Shown here one piece after another: positions 37,796 through 46,778 of a stretch of DNA of 64,000 bases (positions within the stretch are counted from its first letter, which is position 1; every line of letters begins with the position of its first letter). The position numbers and the translations under genes are program-made. This DNA comes from Nocardia miyunensis NBRC 108239 (GTDB lineage: Bacteria; Actinomycetota; Actinomycetes; Mycobacteriales; Mycobacteriaceae): the NCBI RefSeq assembly GCF_001613065.1, contig NZ_BDBQ01000013.1, positions 248,001 through 312,000 of the forward strand, written 5' to 3'. Below the pieces are notes generated by a model that did no database searches, was not told the origin of the DNA, and saw only the letters and a list, made by a program, of their open reading frames with translations.

Positions 37796-38588
37796 GGCCT
37801 GCTCCGGGGTCTGGTTGCTGGTAGCCCAGCGCTGTGGCTGCCGATGCTTCCGGGGAGAGCTCCGCCGATGGTGCTGTTGTCGGGTCGGCCGCCGGGGTGG
37901 CAGTGGCCAGCAACCGGCCGATCCGCGCGCCGCGCGCAGCCATGTCGACGGCCACTTCGGCGGCCTCGTTCATCTCCGGATGCGCGAGGCGATGGCGTTC
38001 GCTGTCGTAGACAGACAGGTAGATCTCGCGTTCCTCGTCCCGGTTGGCGCCGTCCATCGCGTAGGTCATTTCCCACGCTCGGCGTTTGGGTGACCACTGA
38101 TCGGTGTATAGGCCCCAGACCGCGTCCCAGGCTTCGCCTTTCGCTGCCGCCACGGCTGCTGTGAGATCGGCGCTCGCCCCGGTGCTGTGCAGTCGCGCGT
38201 CCAGCCGCGCCTGTTCCGCTGCCAGTGCGAGATGTTCTGCCCGCCAGCGTTTTTCGTCTCGATAAACGGCGTCGACGAGCGTGCCGGCCTGGTCCAGGCT
38301 TCGGTATTCGAGTGGGGTGAACGGTGATTCGCCGAGCCGCAGATCGTGTCGGACGTTGTCGGTGATCTGGCGCATTCGATCCGGTGCGTCGGGCCAGTCC
38401 TCGGTCACCTGGTCGAGCCACTCCCACGCGGCCGCGTCCGGGCCGCTGTGCCAGGCTGCGGATATTGCCTCGGCCTGGTCCGTGAGTTGTCGGGCCCCGG
38501 TCTCGCTGTCGGTGGTGGCTGCCGCGCCGCGTAGCCGGTACACCTCGGCGAACGCGGTACGCATGGCCTGTTCTTGTGCTGGATCCAT
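37782..38588 (-). CDS. Unknown transfer-cluster protein D, with GHELG tail
   Basis: A protein of 268 residues, almost all helical, Ala-rich and acidic (LALAAEQARLDARLH), probably a coiled-coil or helical bundle. It is unrelated to A-C until the last 49 residues, where GARIGRLLATAT, a Pro/Ala linker, TALGYQQ and the terminal GHELG appear at the same spacing. It starts seven bases after the DUF4913 gene ends, in the same operon as the coupling protein. Confidence 0.8.
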   Translation of the reverse strand: MDPAQEQAMRTAFAEVYRLRGAAATTDSETGARQLTDQAEAISAAWHSGPDAAAWEWLDQVTEDWPDAPDRMRQITDNVRHDLRLGESPFTPLEYRSLDQAGTLVDAVYRDEKRWRAEHLALAAEQARLDARLHSTGASADLTAAVAAAKGEAWDAVWGLYTDQWSPKRRAWEMTYAMDGANRDEEREIYLSVYDSERHRLAHPEMNEAAEVAVDMAARGARIGRLLATATPAADPTTAPSAELSPEASAATALGYQQPDPGAGHELG

Positions 38589-38595
38589 CGGCCCG

Positions 38596-39042
38596 CTACT
38601 CTTTCGTCGAAATGTCGGTGCCTACGACCGCCATCGCGTCGCCCGCTGGAGCGTTGGGCGGGTCGTCGATGGTGAACCAGGCAGGGGGGACGGGTTCGCT
38701 CGGCAGGGTCTGTTCTCCGACGTGGTGTTCGGCGGTACACCGCCACATCGGCCCGTTCGCCGCGTCCAGCAGCACCCGCAGCTGCGGGTCCAGGTGGTAC
38801 ACACACCACCCGGACATCGCCGACCCGCCCTTGGCGCGCGCCTCTTCCCAGCCCTGATGCAGGGCCGCGAGCCGGAAGCAGACTTCGGTGTGCCGCCACC
38901 ACTGCGCACACCAGCTGTAGGTTCCTTCTCGGTTCCCGGTCAGCAGGCGCCGGGAGACCACCTGGGTCAGCCATCGTTCGACCCAGTCGGAGAAGTGTCC
39001 GAATTCCGGTGGCGGCGGCGGGGTTTCGGCCGGGCTGCTCAT
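38596..39042 (-). CDS. DUF4913-family protein
   Basis: A protein of 148 residues. A short Pro-rich start (PPPPPEF) leads into the DUF4913 pattern: DWVERWLTQVVSRRL, then WCAQWWRHTEVCFRLAALHQ, then a DPQLRVLLD segment. The family is found in actinobacterial conjugative elements beside coupling proteins, and its role is unknown. The ATG overlaps the coupling-protein stop by four bases. Confidence 0.78.
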   Translation of the reverse strand: MSSPAETPPPPPEFGHFSDWVERWLTQVVSRRLLTGNREGTYSWCAQWWRHTEVCFRLAALHQGWEEARAKGGSAMSGWCVYHLDPQLRVLLDAANGPMWRCTAEHHVGEQTLPSEPVPPAWFTIDDPPNAPAGDAMAVVGTDISTKE

Positions 39043-40913
39043 ATCTCCCACCCGCCCAGTTCGGGAAGTCCCGGCGGCGGGCTCGTTCGGCTCCAGATCG
39101 GGTCGTCCCAGGTGGGTGTCACCGCGGCGGCTCCGCCATACAGGCGCACGGATTCGGCGATCACCTCGGCATGTTCGGTGTCCTGCCACCAGACCTTCCG
39201 GCACAGCGCCGGTTTGTTGCCGGGGAACCGGATGATGGCCTCGTCTTTGCGTAATGCGCCCAGTTCGCTGATGTCCAGAATTGGTTCGGGCCGCCAGCTG
39301 CGGGTCACGCTGCCGCCGTTGCCCGTGCTCACCGAGCGATCGGCGACATCGTGCAGGCCAATCAGATCCGACCACCGTTTGAGGTAGGTCACGTCACCGA
39401 TGCCGCCGCCGAAGGCTTCCACGCTCTGGGCGAACATCTTGTTTAGCCCGTCCTCGCCCCAGATCTGCCGGCCCTGCTCGAGCACCTGCAGGAAGGTCAT
39501 CAGGACCACGCCGTGCCCGCCCGCATACGTGTAATAGTTGGGCAATTCGGACAGTTTGCAGCAGTTCGCCGCTTCGTCGAGCACCCCGACCAGCGGGACC
39601 GCGAGCCGTCCGTTAGGACGCGACCGCGCCACGGCCAGGGCCGCCTCGAGCACTTGGCCGACCAGGGCGGTCATCAGCGGCGCGGCGCTGTCCGCGCCCT
39701 CCATCGACAGCGGATACAGGCTGTCGGTGGAGGTGACGTACGCGAGTGGATCGAATTCTGGCAGGTCATGGGTGGTCCGGTCGTAGCCGATGTCGACCCT
39801 GATTCCCGAATGCATATCCCCGTAGACGCTGATCCGGCGCCGCGCAGGCGGGGTCGCGACCACCGCATACAACTGGTCGGACAAGACGTTGAAGAACCGT
39901 CGCGCCATGTCGAATACGCCGTCGCGCTGGCGTGCGGTGACCGACTGCATTTCGGTGATGCGTTGTGCCGCACGCAGATCGCCGTGCCGGGTCAGGATCA
40001 GTTGCGGAGTCTGATCCTGGTCGCGCCCGAGCCACTCGGCCACGTGCAGCAAATCGCCGCCGACCCTCGCCGCCGCCAGAATGTAGAGCGCGGCCAACTC
40101 TTGCGCAGACCCATCGAAGTACGCATCGACCCGCGCACTAGGGTCTTTCGACGCGGTTGAGAAGAACGACGCCAACTTGCGGGCGGCGGCCAGCGAGTCG
40201 ATCCGCGCCAGATAATCGACCCAGAACCCCAGCTGCGGCCGGCCGGTGATGCCCTGCAGATCACACAGCCACACCCGTCCGCGTCGCTCGCGCCCCAGCC
40301 GGGTGTGCACGTACAGATCAGGCTTGTTCGAGGTGGACAACACCGGCCCGGGAGCGTCCAGCACCGCGGGGATGGCCCACGCCATGGTTTTTCCGGTGCG
40401 GGTACCGCTGATGATCGTGGCAGGCATTTCCCAGCTCAGATACACCGGCCGGTTGCCTGACAACGTACGGCCCAGTTGGATCCCGGGCCGGCGCTTGGCC
40501 TCGGCAGGAGCATCGGCGAGCAGACGCTGCGCCAGTGCGGTGATCTCCTTGCCGGTCACGCCGGTCACGCCGGTCAGCGTGCTGGTCGGTTGCATGGTCC
40601 GGGCTGCGGCATCCAACGGCGACCGGTCGTGCCAGCGTCGCCACGCCCAGCGCCCGCCGAGCACTGCGGCAGCAACGACCGGGGCGGCGGTCACCCACGA
40701 CTGCCAGGGCCAGCGGCGTTCACCGTCAGCCACCTGGATCAACGCTGCGACCGGGTTGACGCTCACCGGCAATCCGGCCCACATGCTGCCCAGCGCCCAT
40801 GCCGCCCACAGCAGCAATGCCGCGCCCAGCACGATCACCAGCCCGACCAGCAGCCACGCTTCCTCGGGTAATCCGCCTTTGTCCCGCCGCCGGGTCTGCC
40901 GCGACACCATCAC
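39039..40913 (-). CDS. T4SS coupling protein (VirD4/TraG-like ATPase)
   Basis: A protein of 624 residues with two N-terminal membrane segments (about 18-42 and 70-90) and a cytoplasmic ATPase domain: Walker A SGTRTGKTMAW near 170, Walker B VPLVGVLDEAAN near 430 and the 'TraM-recognition' region around it. These proteins bring DNA-protein complexes or protein substrates to the channel. It follows the P450 gene after an 88-base gap. It is the natural candidate receptor for the C-terminal tails described in this cluster. Confidence 0.9.
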   Translation of the reverse strand: MMVSRQTRRRDKGGLPEEAWLLVGLVIVLGAALLLWAAWALGSMWAGLPVSVNPVAALIQVADGERRWPWQSWVTAAPVVAAAVLGGRWAWRRWHDRSPLDAAARTMQPTSTLTGVTGVTGKEITALAQRLLADAPAEAKRRPGIQLGRTLSGNRPVYLSWEMPATIISGTRTGKTMAWAIPAVLDAPGPVLSTSNKPDLYVHTRLGRERRGRVWLCDLQGITGRPQLGFWVDYLARIDSLAAARKLASFFSTASKDPSARVDAYFDGSAQELAALYILAAARVGGDLLHVAEWLGRDQDQTPQLILTRHGDLRAAQRITEMQSVTARQRDGVFDMARRFFNVLSDQLYAVVATPPARRRISVYGDMHSGIRVDIGYDRTTHDLPEFDPLAYVTSTDSLYPLSMEGADSAAPLMTALVGQVLEAALAVARSRPNGRLAVPLVGVLDEAANCCKLSELPNYYTYAGGHGVVLMTFLQVLEQGRQIWGEDGLNKMFAQSVEAFGGGIGDVTYLKRWSDLIGLHDVADRSVSTGNGGSVTRSWRPEPILDISELGALRKDEAIIRFPGNKPALCRKVWWQDTEHAEVIAESVRLYGGAAAVTPTWDDPIWSRTSPPPGLPELGGWEI

Positions 40914-41001
40914 GATCTCGCCCCGAAACCGGACATCGCGGGGCGGGGCCCGGCCGGTATTGCCGGTCGCGCGCGGCGGGGGTCGGGGCCGATCCGCCCA
41001 G

Positions 41002-42216
41002 TCATAACCGGGCTCCCAGCGGCTCGATGCCCACCGGCATCGCGGGCGCCCCGAGAGTGAAACGCCAACGTGGCGAAGCGCTCTCGGCGTCGGGGCTGTG
41101 GAAGGTGAAGCGCTGGCCCAGCCCGGACAGGGCGATATCCATCTCTGTCAGCGCGTAACCCAGCCCCAAGCACATCCGCGGCCCTACACCGAACGGCAGC
41201 CACGCACCCCCCGGGACTGATTTGTCCTCGTGCCTCTCGGGTCGGAACGCTTCGGGATCAGGACCCCAGAACGCTGGATGCCGGTGAGTCACGAAGGGGG
41301 AGATCGTGATCGTGCACCCGGCCGGTATGTCGATGCCGCCGAGGTGGGTATCGATGCTGGCCGTGCGTCCGATCACCCAGCTTGCCGGGTACAGGCGCAG
41401 CCCTTCGCGGGTGATGGTCCCGGTGAGCGCGCGGGCCAGCCGCGGTGCCGCGCGCATCCGCCGCTGCCATCGCGCATACACCTGCGGGGTGCGCATCAGG
41501 CAGATCCACGTCCACGCCAAGCTGGTCGCCGTCGTCTCATGCCCGGCCAACAGCAACGTCAACACTTGAGCGGCGACCGCGTCCTGCCCGTAGCCTGCCT
41601 CGCACAGGGCCCTGAGTGCCGGGCCGCGTTCGGTCGGCGGCTGCCGAGCGATCATGTCCGCAATGACGTGCAGAACACGGTCACGGACCGGGGCCAGTTG
41701 CTCGGGTGGCGGCAGCATCACACCACTGGCGTCCAATACCGTCATCGCCGCACGCATCTCGGTCGCGAGCACCTCGATCTCGGTCCACCCGAACAGGACC
41801 TCGGCGATCACCCCGAATGTCCACTCGCTCATCGCGGCGGTCAGATCCACCCGCTCGCCGAGCATCGCGTGCCGCTGCCACTTCGCGATCAGAGCCGTAA
41901 TATGTTTGGTGGCAACCTGTTCCAGACGCAGAGGGTCGCGCACCGCGGCGTGCAGCACCCGTCGCTCGGTGTGATGACGTGGCGACGGCGCGGTCAACAC
42001 CCCGTCCGCGACATTGCTCCGGAAGTACCGGTTGGCGCCGGTCTCTTTGGTGTAGCGCGGATCGTTCAGGACCGCGCGAATGTCCTTCGGGTGCTTGAGC
42101 AATAGGTTACGGCCGGGCACGATCCACAGCAGGTCCGCGTCGGCGGCCAGCCACGAACGAACCAGGTGCTGGACGGTGTCGTCCGCGCCGATGCCGGTCG
42201 AGGGGGAGGTGTTCAT
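41002..42216 (-). CDS. Cytochrome P450
   Basis: A protein of 404 residues with the full P450 set: I-helix LLLAGHETTATSL, the EGLR (ExxR) pair, and the haem-binding PFGVGPRMCLG with its axial Cys near 348. No membrane anchor, so it is a soluble bacterial class I enzyme needing ferredoxin partners that are not in the window. It ends the three-gene cargo MFS-small protein-P450, each joined by an ATGA overlap, and sits inside the transfer operon. It may oxidise a small molecule exported by the MFS pump. Confidence 0.92.
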   Translation of the reverse strand: MNTSPSTGIGADDTVQHLVRSWLAADADLLWIVPGRNLLLKHPKDIRAVLNDPRYTKETGANRYFRSNVADGVLTAPSPRHHTERRVLHAAVRDPLRLEQVATKHITALIAKWQRHAMLGERVDLTAAMSEWTFGVIAEVLFGWTEIEVLATEMRAAMTVLDASGVMLPPPEQLAPVRDRVLHVIADMIARQPPTERGPALRALCEAGYGQDAVAAQVLTLLLAGHETTATSLAWTWICLMRTPQVYARWQRRMRAAPRLARALTGTITREGLRLYPASWVIGRTASIDTHLGGIDIPAGCTITISPFVTHRHPAFWGPDPEAFRPERHEDKSVPGGAWLPFGVGPRMCLGLGYALTEMDIALSGLGQRFTFHSPDAESASPRWRFTLGAPAMPVGIEPLGARL

Positions 42217-42383
42217 TCAGAACCCTTCCGGGTCGGGGATGTTCGATTCAGGAAGTGGCGGTGCCATGCGGTACGCAGGTCACCCACAGCGGTGGCGAGC
42301 CGGTACGCCCACAGCGGTGGAGGCGTCGCGCTGGTCACCGCCACTCGGACAGAGGCGCGCATCAGGCGCAGGAGCCGGGTCAT
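42213..42383 (-). CDS. Small protein between MFS and P450, 56 residues
   Basis: The frame overlaps the MFS stop by four bases at its start and the P450 start by four bases at its end, which argues that it is translated. The product is basic, with a helical, amphipathic N-terminus (MTRLLRLMRASVRVAV) and a Trp/His-containing end. No family recognised. It could be a peripheral membrane subunit for the pump or the P450. Confidence 0.6.
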   Translation of the reverse strand: MTRLLRLMRASVRVAVTSATPPPLWAYRLATAVGDLRTAWHRHFLNRTSPTRKGSE

Positions 42384-43816
42384 GTGCTGGTCCCGATCGT
42401 GTCGCGGCCGGGTCGGCGCGCCGGAATCACCATCGCGGCTGAGACCGCGGCGCTCGTCGCGACGATCAGGGCGATGACCAGGAACAGATGGTGCAGCGTG
42501 GCCAGGAACTGCTGGCGGGTGCTGGTGGACAGCATCGCGGACAGGACCGCGACCCCCAGTGCGCCGCCGGTCTGCCGCGCGGTCAGCCCCATACCCAGCC
42601 CGGCGCCGATACTCGTGGCCGGCACGGTCGCGGCGGTGACCATCGACAGCCCCGTCACCGTCACGCCCACCCCGGCGCCCAGGACCACCGCGAGCAACGA
42701 CCACAGCATCCAGTTCCGGTTCGGGCCGACCGCGCCGGTGGCGAACACTAGGCACCCGGCGGCCACCAATCCCATTCCCGCCGTGCACAACCAGCGCGCC
42801 CCGCCGCCGCGGCCGCACACGGCGGCGGACACCATTGCCGACACGCCCAACAGGCCGATGCAGCCCGCCGCGGTCAGCAAGTTCATCCGCCACACGAGTT
42901 GCAGAAACTGCGGCGTGGCCAGCAACACCGCGAACATCGCGCAGCCCAAGCATGCGTTCACCGCGTTCGACAGTGCGTAGGCGTGGTTGCGCCACAACCG
43001 CACCTCGAGCGCCGGTCGCTCATGAGATCGACTGCGCCACACCGCGCCTGCCGCGGCCAGCACGCCTGCGACGAACAGTGTCAGGGTGAGCGGGGCGGAA
43101 TAGCCCCAGTCGTGTCCCTCGGTGATCGCCGCAACGACCGCGCCGATCCCGCCGCACAGCAGTAGCGCGCCGGGCACGTCAGGGGCACCGCGACGGTGCG
43201 GTGTGCTGGCCGGAATCGCTACCAGGACGCCGATCAACAAGACGGCGCAGATCGGCAGGTTGATCACGAACAGCGACCGCCACCCCCACACGTCGACCAA
43301 GACGGCGCCGACTGTGGGCCCGATGGCCGCCGCCAGCGCACCGGTCGCCGCCCACGCGCGGATCGCTCGTCCCGCCGCCGGCGGCGCGAGGTCGACCAGT
43401 AGCGCACTCAACGCCGTTGGCAGCAGCAACGCCGCGGCGGCGCCCTGCACTACGCGGGCACCGATCAGCACTCCGGTACTGGAGGCCACCGCGCACGTCG
43501 CCGACGCGAGCGCGAACCCGGCCACTCCCCAGATCAGCACCCGCCGATGCCCCAGAGTGTCCGCCAGCCGGCCCGCTGTGGCCAGCAGCGCCGCGAACGA
43601 CGCCGCGTAGCCACTGACGATCCAGGTCAGCTCCGAGCCCGCCGCCGGGAACCGTGCAGCGATCGCGGAGTACGCCAGGGTCACGATCGCGCTGTCCAAA
43701 AACCCCAGAAACGTTGCACCGCAAGCGATCAACAGAACTCCCGCTGGCATCTCCCGCTGTCTACCGGGGGCTGCGGCGTGCCGGGTTCGGCCATTGCTGT
43801 GCCGAGCGCGAGTCAT
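42380..43816 (-). CDS. MFS drug-type exporter (DHA2-like)
   Basis: A protein of 478 residues with about 14 hydrophobic segments. The DHA2-type motifs are present: LDSAIVTLAYSAIAA in the first segment and GRLADTLGHRRVLIWG in the first loop. Such proton-driven pumps export drugs or metabolites. The gene overlaps the coiled-coil gene upstream and the small gene downstream by four bases. Its place between transfer genes marks it as cargo. Confidence 0.88.
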   Translation of the reverse strand: MTRARHSNGRTRHAAAPGRQREMPAGVLLIACGATFLGFLDSAIVTLAYSAIAARFPAAGSELTWIVSGYAASFAALLATAGRLADTLGHRRVLIWGVAGFALASATCAVASSTGVLIGARVVQGAAAALLLPTALSALLVDLAPPAAGRAIRAWAATGALAAAIGPTVGAVLVDVWGWRSLFVINLPICAVLLIGVLVAIPASTPHRRGAPDVPGALLLCGGIGAVVAAITEGHDWGYSAPLTLTLFVAGVLAAAGAVWRSRSHERPALEVRLWRNHAYALSNAVNACLGCAMFAVLLATPQFLQLVWRMNLLTAAGCIGLLGVSAMVSAAVCGRGGGARWLCTAGMGLVAAGCLVFATGAVGPNRNWMLWSLLAVVLGAGVGVTVTGLSMVTAATVPATSIGAGLGMGLTARQTGGALGVAVLSAMLSTSTRQQFLATLHHLFLVIALIVATSAAVSAAMVIPARRPGRDTIGTST

Positions 43817-45009
43817 AGCCCGACCCCCTGTCCGGTGTCGCTGTCGGACACGACTCCGAGCTGGGCGGCCAGGATCGGCTCGTCGAGCCGTTCGGACGCC
43901 ACGAATACCGGTCCTTCCTCGGACCCAAGCGCGGGTTCGCCCACACGAGCCCGATCGATATGCTCGACGATCTCGGCGCCGTCACTGGTGACCGATGAGA
44001 TCGTCGAACCGACATTGACTGCCCCGGCACCCGCATCAGGAGGAGATGCCGCCTCAGTTCGGTCGGCGGGCATCAGCTCGTGGACCCGCTCGGATGGCAC
44101 GAACTTCGGTTTGCTCTGGGGTGTCGGTTCGCTCCGGGGCCGCAGCAAGCGCCGCCAGAGGCCGGAATCCACGAGAAGTTCGGCGAAACTTCGGCCCTGA
44201 CCTGTGCCCATTGGCCCCGCCGAGCTGGCCTCGGCCTCACCGCGGCGCGTCCGGGGTGCCGACGCCGCCTCGGCCTGCTCGGCGCGGATCGGCTCGTCGG
44301 CCCGTTGGGACGGCGCGGACACTGAGGTGGCCTCCGGTTCCAGCGGGGATTGGCCCACGCGGGCCTGGTCGATGCGGTCGGCGATATCGGTGCCTTCCTC
44401 GGTGCCAGTCGGCGTCGCCGCCTCGGGTCGGACGCCGTCGAGGTGCATTTCGACCAGCCTGTCGGCCAGTTCAGCGGTCACCTCGTGTCCCGAGTCGACC
44501 CAGCCGGGCCTGTCATCGGCGCGTTGCTGGGCGTCGGCGATCACCTTCTCGGGGTCCAGTCCGGTCTTCTCACGCAACTGCTCGCCCAGCAGCCGGGCTC
44601 GCTCGGCGTGTTCCGGGCTCAGATCGCGGGTGGCGACAGCGGCGGCGAAGCTGCCCACCAGTTCGTCGAAGGTGTGCTGGAACTCCCGCGTGTCGCCCGC
44701 TCCGGCGGCGAAGGTGCGTGCTTGCTGCACCGATCGCAGGCGCTCGCGGGTTTCCTGCAGCCGCGCGTGGTGCAGCTTCATCCGTACGTCGTGTTCGGCG
44801 GCCCGGCGGGCGGCATCGGCCTCGTAACGGGCATCGCGCCGGGCACGGGACTCGTCGAACATCCTGTTCCGCAAGCTTTCTCGGCGGTCCCGATCCCGCC
44901 GCTCGTGATCTGCGCGGGTGCGCATGGCGCTCGCGGTGACCTGGGTGGTCGCGGTGTGCAGATACATGACGAATTCCCGGCCCGGGTCCTCGCCCTCGGG
45001 GGCGCTCAC
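43813..45009 (-). CDS. Coiled-coil transfer-cluster protein F with repeated tail-like motifs
   Basis: A protein of 398 residues. The N-terminal 130 residues are charged and helical (RTRADHERRDRDRRESL, then VQQARTFAAGAG), a probable coiled coil. The C-terminal half is disordered and repetitive: GTDIADRIDQARVGQ and GAEIVEHIDRARVGE start two imperfect repeats of about 50 residues, each followed by a DEPI motif (ADEPIRAEQ, LDEPILAAQ). They resemble the helix motif of the GHELG tails, and the protein ends in GQGVGL. The GTG start overlaps the lipoprotein stop by four bases. Similar shape is seen in T4SS accessory proteins, but no homology can be claimed. Confidence 0.7.
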   Translation of the reverse strand: MSAPEGEDPGREFVMYLHTATTQVTASAMRTRADHERRDRDRRESLRNRMFDESRARRDARYEADAARRAAEHDVRMKLHHARLQETRERLRSVQQARTFAAGAGDTREFQHTFDELVGSFAAAVATRDLSPEHAERARLLGEQLREKTGLDPEKVIADAQQRADDRPGWVDSGHEVTAELADRLVEMHLDGVRPEAATPTGTEEGTDIADRIDQARVGQSPLEPEATSVSAPSQRADEPIRAEQAEAASAPRTRRGEAEASSAGPMGTGQGRSFAELLVDSGLWRRLLRPRSEPTPQSKPKFVPSERVHELMPADRTEAASPPDAGAGAVNVGSTISSVTSDGAEIVEHIDRARVGEPALGSEEGPVFVASERLDEPILAAQLGVVSDSDTGQGVGL

Positions 45010-45563
45010 GCCAGCACCTCGATCATGTCCACCAGCCACGGCCCATGCCGGCCGGTGCGGGTCACACGCATGTGCACGGGGAACGGCCTCACGTCCGCCC
45101 CAGTGCTCAGGTGCACACTGATCACCAGTACGCGGCTGATCGAGGACGCGGTGTCGGCCGGGTGATCTTCGGCGCTGATTCGTGCCCGGCCCAGCACACG
45201 TACCCCGGTCGTGACCCACTGGTCCCACGTCGCGCCGGTCACCGGCCAGAGTGTTACTGCGGAATCGCCCAGTGCCCGAAGGTATCCGGGCGCGATGAGC
45301 GCCGCTGCGGACTGGACTGTGTCCTGTGGGCTCCGCTCGGCCGGGCGCGCGCTGAATACTGCGGTCGCCGCGGCGAGCAACACGGCCGACGCCGAGCACG
45401 AGTCGATCCACGCATACGGGACGGGGAATGTCCCGGTGCCGCAGTCATGCTCCGATACCGGACCGGGCGGGTTGTGGTGTACACCGCACGCGGTCACCTC
45501 GGTTGCCAACACACAGATCAGGGCCGCTATAGCGGCCCTTGTCGCCGACGTTGCGGCGCTCAC
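45006..45563 (-). CDS. Probable NTF2-like (VirB8-like) lipoprotein
   Basis: A protein of 185 residues. An N-terminal hydrophobic segment ends in EVTAC, a possible lipobox with Cys near 26. The rest contains VTGATWDQWVT and a C-terminal strand-rich part (VHMRVTRTGRHGPWLVDMIEV), fitting the NTF2-like fold of VirB8/TcpC-type T4SS subunits. It would sit on the outer face of the membrane. The GTG start overlaps the upstream gene by four bases. Confidence 0.55.
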   Translation of the reverse strand: MSAATSATRAAIAALICVLATEVTACGVHHNPPGPVSEHDCGTGTFPVPYAWIDSCSASAVLLAAATAVFSARPAERSPQDTVQSAAALIAPGYLRALGDSAVTLWPVTGATWDQWVTTGVRVLGRARISAEDHPADTASSISRVLVISVHLSTGADVRPFPVHMRVTRTGRHGPWLVDMIEVLA

Positions 45564-46219
45564 CGGACCCGTCCGTCCGGGATGATCAGCTCGGCTAGGT
45601 CGTCGGCGTCCCAGTGGTGGAAGCCGCTGCGGCGGCTCCAGTCCTCGGCCGCATTGTCCAGGGCGACACTCAAGTCCAGCAGGACCAGGGCGTCGGCGCA
45701 GCTGCGTTGCAGCGCAGCGGGTTCCACGTTCTGACGGCTCACCGTCAGGTGCAGCGTCGCGGCGTCCGCATCGACCGCGGCGCGTGTCTTGCCGGCCAGC
45801 CACACCGCTTTCTTGGCTGCACCGAGGTCCGCTGCTTGCTGGTCACCGCGCGGATGGTCGCGATCGGCCATATGGAAGTGCCCGTGCCACGCTGGCACCC
45901 CGTCCGGGCCGCATACCGCGTACCGATCTTCTTCGCCGTAGCCTGCGGCCGACAACATGATGTGCGGTCCTTCGCTCGCCGCCGCGGCCGCTGTCGCTGC
46001 CCGCTCGCCGGTCGCCCGCACACGGAGCTGGTCGTAGTCGATATCGAGCTGACGCAGAAGCTCGGCCTTGAATTTGCGGAACAGACTGCGTGTTGCCAGG
46101 CCGTGGGTTTCGGCCCACCGGTAGTACTCGGTGTAGGTGCGCAGGCCGCGCAGCTCCGCAGCACCATCTCGCACCGCGCGCGCCGCGACGCCCCACTCGT
46201 CCTTGTTCTCGCTGCTCAT
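45560..46219 (-). CDS. Unknown transfer-cluster protein, 219 residues
   Basis: Soluble and helical at the start (RTYTEYYRWAETHGLATRSL), with an Ala-rich middle and a GHFHMADRDHP motif. No domain recognised. The ATG at 46219 was chosen because it overlaps the stop of the zinc-ribbon-like gene by four bases. Its stop overlaps the following lipoprotein gene in the same way. Confidence 0.65.
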   Translation of the reverse strand: MSSENKDEWGVAARAVRDGAAELRGLRTYTEYYRWAETHGLATRSLFRKFKAELLRQLDIDYDQLRVRATGERAATAAAAASEGPHIMLSAAGYGEEDRYAVCGPDGVPAWHGHFHMADRDHPRGDQQAADLGAAKKAVWLAGKTRAAVDADAATLHLTVSRQNVEPAALQRSCADALVLLDLSVALDNAAEDWSRRSGFHHWDADDLAELIIPDGRVR

Positions 46220-46653
46220 GGCCGCCGTCCCGGCAAGGTCGCGGGCGAATAATGCTGTGCAGCAAGGGAACTGACCGACAAAGCAGTCCGGTGCCTCTGC
46301 GAGGCTCCCCCCTCGCACACGTTCTGCGCACCGGCTCTGGCGCGTTTGCTCTCGGCCAGTCCCGGACGGTCGATGGTGCCATGGGACAGGTCCTCGGGAC
46401 GATGTCCGAGGTGCCACCGTCGCGAGTCGAACGGGCAACGGAATACCGACAAGCCGTGGCGGCTGCGGTGGTGGCGGCGTACGCGCCGGGCGTCACGGCG
46501 GGTGCTATAACTGCGGTGCGCGCACCGTTTGCACCAGGTGAAAAAGATCGGTGGCGAGTCGAACCCGCGTGGCCGGGCACGGCGAGGTTCGTCCCCGTCC
46601 TTTGTCACCTGGCCGTACCGCACGCGCGCGCGGTCGTCTAACGTGAAAACCAT
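46216..46653 (-). CDS. Small zinc-binding-type protein
   Basis: A protein of 145 residues. FFTWCKRCAHRSYSTRRDA and, about 15 residues later, FRCPFDSRRWHLGH form the Cys and His pattern of short zinc-binding proteins that are common in actinobacterial phages and integrative elements (usually ending in WHLGH). The last third is disordered. The ATG at 46653 has AAGGTGAC upstream. It starts the sub-cluster that leads to the MFS-P450 cargo. Confidence 0.6.
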   Translation of the reverse strand: MVFTLDDRARVRYGQVTKDGDEPRRARPRGFDSPPIFFTWCKRCAHRSYSTRRDARRVRRHHRSRHGLSVFRCPFDSRRWHLGHRPEDLSHGTIDRPGLAESKRARAGAQNVCEGGASQRHRTALSVSSLAAQHYSPATLPGRRP

Positions 46654-46778
46654 GTACAGAGTCACCTTCTGTGCTGAGTGAAAAAATGGGTGAAAGAGGG
46701 CTCGTCCCGGCGACAACCGTGTCGAGCTCGTCGGCCTCCTGACCGTTACCGCGGGCAGGAGGCCTCGCCGAATTCCGG

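Noticed and set aside
46540..46600. tRNA-like stretch (GCGGGTTCGACTC on the minus strand)
   Set aside because: No matching acceptor or anticodon arms; the sequence is inside the coding frame of the small zinc-binding-type gene.
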